12,780 nucleotides of DNA from Clostridia bacterium (lineage in GTDB: Bacteria; Bacillota; Clostridia; Christensenellales; Aristaeellaceae): assembly GCA_009776385.1 (NCBI GenBank), contig WRFT01000026.1:1-12780 (forward strand), given 5' to 3'. Position numbers and translations under genes: made by a program. The notes beneath the pieces are model-generated. The model saw only the letters and a program-made list of their open reading frames with translations. It had not been told where the DNA came from and ran no database searches. Position 1 is the stretch's first letter. Each line of letters starts with the position of its first letter. Shown here piece after piece: positions 7,823-12,780 of the stretch.

Positions 7823-7829
7823 AAGGTGG
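7823..7829 (+). promoter_or_regulatory. Ribosome binding site choosing the ATG at 7835
   Basis: AAGGTGG ends 5 bases before the ATG at 7835. The in-frame GTG at 7826 lies inside this site, so it is unlikely to be the start. Confidence 0.7.
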
Positions 7830-7834
7830 GCAGC

Positions 7835-9844
7835 ATGATAGCACTCATTTTAAACGCCGGGGTCGGGAAACGCATGGGGTTCGAATCGGATACCTGCCAT
7901 AAAAGCATGTTGGAGATCAATGGCAGAGATACCATCATAGGACGTCAGTTGCGTTATCTGGAGGCGGAAGGAATCCGCCGTGTTGTTATGGTAACAGGTT
8001 ATATGAGCGATTCTCTTGAATCCTATATCCAATCACTCGGACTGGACCTGTCTTTTACTTTCATTCGTAACGATCGTTTTGAAAGCACCAACTACATCTA
8101 CTCGATCTACTGTGCTCGTGAAGCGGCGAGCAATGATGATGTGCTGTTGATGCACGGAGATTTGGTATTTGATAAAGCTATCTTGCATGATTTGCTGGCT
8201 TTTAAGGGCAGCGCCGCGGTTGTTTCTTCTGCGTTAAAGCCGAACGGGAAGGACTTTGCTGCTGAAACGAAACAAGGTGTCATTCGGTGTATCGGTTTGA
8301 ACCCATCAGACGACGCGCTTCCTTTGTGGCCGCTTTATAAATTAGAAAGGCGGGATTGGCAAATATGGCTCGATAGCGTTTTTAAGTTTTGTCGTTCGGG
8401 TCAAGACCACGTCTATGCAGAGGATGCGTTTAACACGGTTTCCGAACAAATAAACCTTATACCCATAGATATTCAAAACCGTCTGTGTCTTGAAGCGGAT
8501 ACAATAGAAGATCTGATACACATCCGATCGCTATTGCGTGTACCGGCCGAGAAAACGGTTTATATGTGTTTCTCCGCCGAATGGCTGCATTCGGCGCATG
8601 TGGCGTTGATTCATAAAGCCGCGGACTTGGGGCGGCTTACCATAGGTGTTATGACGGATGAAGCGGTCGCTTCTTACAAACGTTTTCCGCTGGTTCCGTA
8701 TGCGGAGCGAAAAGCCTTGTTCGAAAACATCGCCTGTGTCAACCGTGTCGTGGCGCAAAGGGAACTGAGTTACCGAGAAAATATACTGGCATTTAAACCG
8801 GATATCGTCGTTCACGGTGATGACTGGCGTGAAGGCCATCAAAGGCCGATACGCGATGAGGCAGAAACGATCTTAGCATCATACGGCGGGCGCCTTGTAG
8901 AATTTCCTTATACGCGAAGCGGTGTCTTTAAAGAAATGGAAGACCGCATGCAAAGCAGGTTATCCCTCCCCGATATCCGCAGAAACAGGCTGCGTGCATT
9001 GCTCTTGTTAAAACCGTGCCTCAGCATCATGGAAGCGCATAACGGCATCACCGGTTTATTAGTGGAAAAAACGATGGTTTACAAAGAGGGTAAAACGCTT
9101 CAATTCGATGGTATGTGGGTATCCTCCCTATGCGATGCAACATCACGCGGCAAACCGGATATCGAGCTTGTGGACATGTCATCGCGTGTAAAAACCATTG
9201 ATGAAATCATGGAGGTCACCACTAAACCCATCATTATGGACGGCGATACCGGCGGCATGACGGAGCACTTTGCCTATACAGTCAAGACACTGGAACGTAT
9301 GGGTGTATCCGCGGTAATCATAGAAGACAAGACGGGCTTGAAAAGAAACTCACTCTTGGGTGTGGATGTTGTTCAAACACAGGATAGCATCGAGAATTTC
9401 GCGGAGAAAATTGCGGTTGGCAAGGCATCGCAAAAAACAAAGGAATTCATGATCATCGCGCGTATCGAAAGCCTGATTCTGGAACGCGGTATGAACGATG
9501 CGCTTCTGCGCGCGGCAGCCTTTACACGCGCGGGCGCGGACGGCATCATGATTCATAGCCGTAAAAAAGACCCGGCGGAGATATTTGAGTTTATCGAGAA
9601 GTTCCGTATTGTCGATACCGCAACACCATTGGTCGTCGTGCCGACCAGTTTTAACAGCGTTACGGAAGAGGAGTTTGCCTTACGCGGCGTTAACATCGTC
9701 ATTTACGCAAACCACTTCACTCGAAGCGGGTTTCCCGCCATGCAAAACGCCGCGCGTTTAATTTTAAAACACCATAGGGCATTGGAAGCGGATGAGATTT
9801 GCATGTCTATTCAAGATATCGTCACCTTAATTCCGGAGGAGTAA
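7835..9844 (+). CDS. Three-domain fusion: LicC/PntC-like nucleotidyltransferase, cytidylyltransferase-like domain, PEP phosphomutase
   Basis: A 669-residue fusion. Residues 1 to about 235 form a NTP-transferase of the LicC/PntC type: LNAGVGKRM (6-14), HK at 22-23, GRQLRYLEAEGI (36-47), NDRFESTNYIYSIY (79-92), HGD (107-109) and the closing segment CLEADTIEDL. Residues about 239-362 match the cytidylyltransferase-like domain often fused to PEP mutase (TIGVMTDEAVASYKRFPLV, VVHGDDW), but the HxGH motif reads HSAH (252-255) and the ISST-like motif is missing. Residues about 385-669 are PEP phosphomutase: AHNGITGLLVEK (401-412), GMWVSS (426-431), DGDTGG (469-474), the signature EDKTGLKRNS (497-506) and ARIESLI (542-548). 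The mutase turns phosphoenolpyruvate into phosphonopyruvate, the entry step for most phosphonates. The nucleotidyltransferase would load CMP onto the finished phosphonate. The reductase gene begins 6 bases downstream. Confidence 0.92.
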   Translation: MIALILNAGVGKRMGFESDTCHKSMLEINGRDTIIGRQLRYLEAEGIRRVVMVTGYMSDSLESYIQSLGLDLSFTFIRNDRFESTNYIYSIYCAREAASNDDVLLMHGDLVFDKAILHDLLAFKGSAAVVSSALKPNGKDFAAETKQGVIRCIGLNPSDDALPLWPLYKLERRDWQIWLDSVFKFCRSGQDHVYAEDAFNTVSEQINLIPIDIQNRLCLEADTIEDLIHIRSLLRVPAEKTVYMCFSAEWLHSAHVALIHKAADLGRLTIGVMTDEAVASYKRFPLVPYAERKALFENIACVNRVVAQRELSYRENILAFKPDIVVHGDDWREGHQRPIRDEAETILASYGGRLVEFPYTRSGVFKEMEDRMQSRLSLPDIRRNRLRALLLLKPCLSIMEAHNGITGLLVEKTMVYKEGKTLQFDGMWVSSLCDATSRGKPDIELVDMSSRVKTIDEIMEVTTKPIIMDGDTGGMTEHFAYTVKTLERMGVSAVIIEDKTGLKRNSLLGVDVVQTQDSIENFAEKIAVGKASQKTKEFMIIARIESLILERGMNDALLRAAAFTRAGADGIMIHSRKKDPAEIFEFIEKFRIVDTATPLVVVPTSFNSVTEEEFALRGVNIVIYANHFTRSGFPAMQNAARLILKHHRALEADEICMSIQDIVTLIPEE

Positions 9845-9850
9845 CGCAAG

Positions 9851-10969
9851 ATGAAGCGTCAGAATATTCAACTCGGTGCGGGTTGCTTGAGCAGTTTGGA
9901 CAATATGGTTAAGCAGTACGGGTTGAAGCAGCCATTATTGGTATGTGATGCGTCCTTTGACTTGCCGGAGGTGAAAAGCAATTTTTCCGCTGTAACGGCA
10001 GGCATGACGCGCTATTCCGATATATCCCCCAATCCGCGCTATGAAGATATTCTGGCGGGTGTCAAAGTATATAAAGATTTTCATTGTGATGGCATTTTAA
10101 CAGTTGGCGGCGGAAGCGTTATGGATACCGCTAAATGTATTAAACTGTTTTCTGTTATGCCGGAAAATGCAGATTATTTAACACAAATACCGCATGACGC
10201 AACCGCGCCGCTTATAGCCGTGCCCACAACGGCGGGGACCGGCAGTGAGTCTACGCGCTATGCCGTCATTTATCACAATGGTGAGAAGCAAACAGTAACG
10301 CATCCCTCTATCATACCCGATTGTGTATTTCTGGATGCCTTGACGCTGCGTGCGCTGCCCGCTTATCAAAAAAAGAGCGCGTTGCTGGACGCGCTTTGCC
10401 AAGGTATAGAATCCATGTGGGCTGTCGGATCGACGCAGGAGAGCACTGCCTACGCGCGAGACGCGGTCGCATCCATCATGCGCCATGCAGACGCATATTT
10501 AAACAGGCCGTTTCAAATAGAATGCGCACAGGCGATACTGGAAGCATCCAATTTGGCAGGGTTAGCCATTAACGTGACGCAAACCACCGCGGCACATGCG
10601 ATGTGCTACAAACTGACCACCTTATTCGGGTTGGCGCACGGGCATGCCGTCGCTGTGGTATTACCGGAGTTATGGCGTTATATGCTCTGTCATATCCACG
10701 ATTGCATAGACATAAGAGGCGAAGCGTATCTAAAGGGTGTTTTTACGGATATTGCCTTTCATATGGGTTGTCAAAGCGCCTCAGATGCCATCATGCGTCT
10801 TGAGCATTTACTGGCCGAGCAAGATATGCGTGCGCCGCGACTGACAGAGGATCAAGTTGACAGCCTAACGCAAGCTGTTAACCCGGATAGACTAAAAAAC
10901 ACGCCGGTAACCCTCGGCGCGCAAGCTATCGCAGGCATTTATGCAATAATCGGAGGCGCACGTAGTTGA
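9851..10969 (+). CDS. Iron-type alcohol dehydrogenase, phosphonoacetaldehyde reductase
   Basis: A 372-residue group III (iron-dependent) alcohol dehydrogenase. The nucleotide-binding loop is GGGSVMDTAK (86-95), and PTTAGTGSEST (125-135) is the typical NAD(P)-binding signature. Metal ligands by alignment from memory are D180, H249 and H263. The fourth position, His in FucO-type enzymes, is Gln184 (DALCQGIES), as I recall for phosphonoacetaldehyde reductases. Further family marks are the ITQTT-like NVTQTTAAHAM (241-251) and the YHNGEKQTVTH stretch. It would reduce phosphonoacetaldehyde to 2-hydroxyethylphosphonate. GGAGGA at 9835-9840, inside the end of the fusion gene, serves as its ribosome binding site 10 bases before the ATG. 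Its position between PEP mutase and phosphonopyruvate decarboxylase strongly supports the substrate. Confidence 0.88.
   Translation: MKRQNIQLGAGCLSSLDNMVKQYGLKQPLLVCDASFDLPEVKSNFSAVTAGMTRYSDISPNPRYEDILAGVKVYKDFHCDGILTVGGGSVMDTAKCIKLFSVMPENADYLTQIPHDATAPLIAVPTTAGTGSESTRYAVIYHNGEKQTVTHPSIIPDCVFLDALTLRALPAYQKKSALLDALCQGIESMWAVGSTQESTAYARDAVASIMRHADAYLNRPFQIECAQAILEASNLAGLAINVTQTTAAHAMCYKLTTLFGLAHGHAVAVVLPELWRYMLCHIHDCIDIRGEAYLKGVFTDIAFHMGCQSASDAIMRLEHLLAEQDMRAPRLTEDQVDSLTQAVNPDRLKNTPVTLGAQAIAGIYAIIGGARS
10952..10956 (+). promoter_or_regulatory. Ribosome binding site for a TTG start
   Basis: GGAGG lies 9 bases before the TTG at 10966 and inside the end of the reductase gene. It supports a TTG start, since no in-frame ATG or GTG fits before the conserved N-terminal motif DFFTGVPDS. 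Confidence 0.65.
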
Positions 10970-12090
10970 ACCTTCATGTTCTGGATTCATTCGATTTCTT
11001 CACAGGTGTGCCGGACTCGCTTTTACGCCCCTTGAGCCTGTATTTGGCAGATAGATTCGCAGAACCGGCAAAGCACATCATCGCCGCCAATGAGGGGAAC
11101 TGTGCGGCGATTGCGGCGGGATATCATCTGGCAACGGGAAAAGTACCCGTGGTATATATGCAAAACAGCGGCATCGGCAACGCATTGAATCCTGCTGCGT
11201 CTTTATTAAACCATCGTGTATACGGCATACCCGTATTGTTTATCATCGGCTGGCGCGGCGAACCCCTTATACATGATGAACCTCAGCACCTCTTTCAAGG
11301 TGAAATCACCCCTGCGCTGCTCAACACGCTGGATCTTGAAACGCTGGTTATAACCAAGGACATTCAAGATAAAGCATGTTTAGATTGGCTGGAAGCCGTG
11401 CGAGGCTTGTTCCGTGAAGGAAAAAGCGCGGCGATGCTGGTACGGAAAGGCGCGTTTACCTATCCAAGAGAAACATGTTTTTCAAATCCGTATACCATGA
11501 GGCGCGAAGATGCTGTCCGGTATATTCTTAAATATGCGGATCATGACGCCATTGTCTCCACAACGGGCATGGTATCGCGCGAGTTGTACGCGCTGCGTGT
11601 GGAAACAGGGCAGGGACACGAGCGGGACTTTTTAACGGTAGGCTCCATGGGGCATGCCTCCTCCATTGCATTGGGTGTTGCCTTACACACTCGGATTAAA
11701 AAAATATATTGTATCGACGGAGATGGAGCGGCGTTAATGCATATGGGTGCTTTGGCGGTTATCGGAGCGCAAAAACCGCCTAATCTCATACATATCCTTA
11801 TCAACAACGCGGCGCATGATACGGTGGGCGGTATGCCAACCATCGCGGATAAGATTGTCTGGCCTATGGTCGCGCGGGGATGCGGGTATCCGGAAGCGGT
11901 TACGGTGGACACATATGACGCGTTGGGAGACGCGCTGCGCCGGGCGAGGGAGTCAAACACCCTATGGTTTATTGAGGTCAAGGTGCGGCTCGGCGCGCGC
12001 GACGGCCTCGGAAGGCCATCTGAGCTGCCGATTGAAAACAAAAGGCTTTATATGGAATACTTGCAAAGCGGGATTATATCGGATGAATAG
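10966..12090 (+). CDS. Phosphonopyruvate decarboxylase
   Basis: A 374-residue thiamine diphosphate enzyme of the usual length for single-chain phosphonopyruvate decarboxylases. The N-terminal FDFFTGVPDSLLRPL is a hallmark of the family. E43 in AANEGNCAAIAAGYH (40-54) is the expected cofactor-activating Glu. GEPLIHDEPQH (98-108) and GMVSRELYALR (201-211) are family segments. The cofactor-binding motif runs from GDG (252-254) to NN (280-281). The enzyme decarboxylates phosphonopyruvate to phosphonoacetaldehyde, the irreversible step that pulls the unfavourable PEP mutase reaction forward. The start is TTG, overlapping the reductase stop by four bases (TTGA). The gene's last bases overlap the next gene, so the three enzymes should be made together. 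Confidence 0.93.
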   Translation: MNLHVLDSFDFFTGVPDSLLRPLSLYLADRFAEPAKHIIAANEGNCAAIAAGYHLATGKVPVVYMQNSGIGNALNPAASLLNHRVYGIPVLFIIGWRGEPLIHDEPQHLFQGEITPALLNTLDLETLVITKDIQDKACLDWLEAVRGLFREGKSAAMLVRKGAFTYPRETCFSNPYTMRREDAVRYILKYADHDAIVSTTGMVSRELYALRVETGQGHERDFLTVGSMGHASSIALGVALHTRIKKIYCIDGDGAALMHMGALAVIGAQKPPNLIHILINNAAHDTVGGMPTIADKIVWPMVARGCGYPEAVTVDTYDALGDALRRARESNTLWFIEVKVRLGARDGLGRPSELPIENKRLYMEYLQSGIISDE

Positions 12091-12780
12091 AATAATCGGT
12101 TACTTGAAACCGTACACCGGGAAAATGACACAGGGGCTGGTTATTAAATTTGTGGGCACGGTTATGGATTTGGCGCTGCCATGGGTCTTAGCCTATCTTA
12201 TCGATACCGTCGCACCGCAAGGGAATGTTCCGATGGTCTATTTATGGGGCGTCGTGATGCTTGTTTGCTCATTCTTGGCGGTGCTGGCTAATATCATTGC
12301 CAACCGTATGGCCGCAATCGTGGCAAGGGATGCGACCCGTGTCATGCGACATGATTTATTCGATAAAATTATGGGTCTGTCGTTAAACCAGATAGATAAA
12401 TTTACCATGCCAAGCCTCATCTCACGCTTAACAAGTGATACATATAATATCCATCGTACAATCGGTATGATGCAGCGCATGGGTGTCCGCGCGCCGATAC
12501 TCCTGTTAGGCGGCGTTACAGTAACGATGATGCTGGATGCCCGTTTAAGTTTAGTGTTGATAGCAACACTGCCGCTCATCACAGTGGCGGTCGTGCTTAT
12601 CTCCCGTAAGGGGATGCCGCTGTTTACTGCCGTTCAAGAAGCCGGCGACAGGATGGTACGTACGGTACGGGATGGTGTCATGGGTATCCGCGTGATTAAG
12701 GCACTGTCAAAGGGCGCGTATGAGGCGGATCGTTTCCGCTTTCATAACGCCGATATGGCAAAGAAGGAAACAAAGGCGTC
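12083..12780 (+). CDS. ABC exporter, transmembrane part (3' truncated by the window)
   Basis: An open frame of 232 codons from an ATG that overlaps the decarboxylase stop by 8 bases (ATGAATAG) and runs off the window edge. The visible part is a type IV (exporter) membrane domain: an N-terminal RIIGYLKPY amphipathic start, membrane segments near 17-43 and 54-75, then RDATRVMRHDLFDKIMGLSL (82-101), ISRLTSDTYNIH (112-123), two more membrane segments (about 135-168), and the intracellular loop GIRVIKAL. The nucleotide-binding domain would lie outside. Such proteins export lipids, peptides or drugs, often as heterodimers with a second gene. The overlap suggests coupling to the phosphonate genes; the cargo could be a phosphonate product or phosphonylated lipid, but a general multidrug role is equally compatible with the sequence. 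Confidence 0.88.
   Translation, partial: MNRIIGYLKPYTGKMTQGLVIKFVGTVMDLALPWVLAYLIDTVAPQGNVPMVYLWGVVMLVCSFLAVLANIIANRMAAIVARDATRVMRHDLFDKIMGLSLNQIDKFTMPSLISRLTSDTYNIHRTIGMMQRMGVRAPILLLGGVTVTMMLDARLSLVLIATLPLITVAVVLISRKGMPLFTAVQEAGDRMVRTVRDGVMGIRVIKALSKGAYEADRFRFHNADMAKKETKA

Noticed and set aside
11541..12041. A 166-codon open frame on the minus strand.
   Set aside because: It lies fully inside the phosphonopyruvate decarboxylase gene, whose motifs are all intact on the plus strand; the antisense protein has no recognisable features.
12238..12582. A 114-codon open frame on the minus strand at the right end.
   Set aside because: It is antisense to the ABC exporter membrane domain, which continues without a break and has clear family motifs.
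1..12780. CRISPR arrays, tRNA or rRNA genes, insertion sequences and attachment sites.
   Set aside because: No repeat-spacer pattern, structural RNA-like sequence, transposase or integrase, or flanking direct repeats were noticed; nearly every base is within a protein gene.

Overview
The window looks like chromosomal DNA of a low-to-mid GC Firmicute, probably a Clostridia-type organism. This rests on an NfeD/FloA (YqfA-type flotillin) pair, a rhomboid-like membrane protein of a type I recall from Clostridia, and strong GGAGG-type ribosome binding sites. The genus cannot be fixed from the sequence alone. The window is almost fully coding. The only notable gap is about 200 bases between two divergent units, near 6953-7155.

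Layout. (1) Positions 1-1747, plus strand: the 3' end of an NfeD-like gene, then floA, then a small single-pass membrane protein. This is a membrane-microdomain operon. (2) Positions 1752-6952, minus strand: a tight three-gene operon. In transcription order it encodes a TerB-N/TerB-C protein, a BrxD-like (DUF2791-type) P-loop ATPase and an Lhr-core-like superfamily 2 helicase. The first junction is a direct TAAATG, and the second ribosome binding site lies inside the upstream stop region. The set resembles the ATPase and helicase parts of BREX type 2 combined with a Ter-family protein, without a methyltransferase, PglZ or nuclease in view. It is a candidate defence or DNA-stress module. (3) Positions 7092-12780, plus strand: a good sigma-A promoter, a catalytically dead rhomboid-like membrane protein, then a phosphonate biosynthesis cluster and the start of an ABC exporter.

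The phosphonate cluster is the most chemically interpretable part. A 669-residue protein fuses a LicC/PntC-type nucleotidyltransferase, a second cytidylyltransferase-like domain and PEP phosphomutase with the EDK-x5-NS signature. It is followed by an iron-type alcohol dehydrogenase of the phosphonoacetaldehyde reductase group and a phosphonopyruvate decarboxylase. Together they predict PEP -> phosphonopyruvate -> phosphonoacetaldehyde -> 2-hydroxyethylphosphonate, and then a CMP-activated phosphonate that could be placed on a surface glycan or lipid. The middle cytidylyltransferase domain has lost parts of its motifs (HSAH instead of HxGH, no ISST-like segment), while the extra N-terminal nucleotidyltransferase looks intact. 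This suggests replacement of one activating domain by another inside a single polypeptide. The last three junctions are overlaps or near-overlaps (6-base gap, 4-base overlap, 8-base overlap), so the ABC exporter is probably co-expressed with the pathway.
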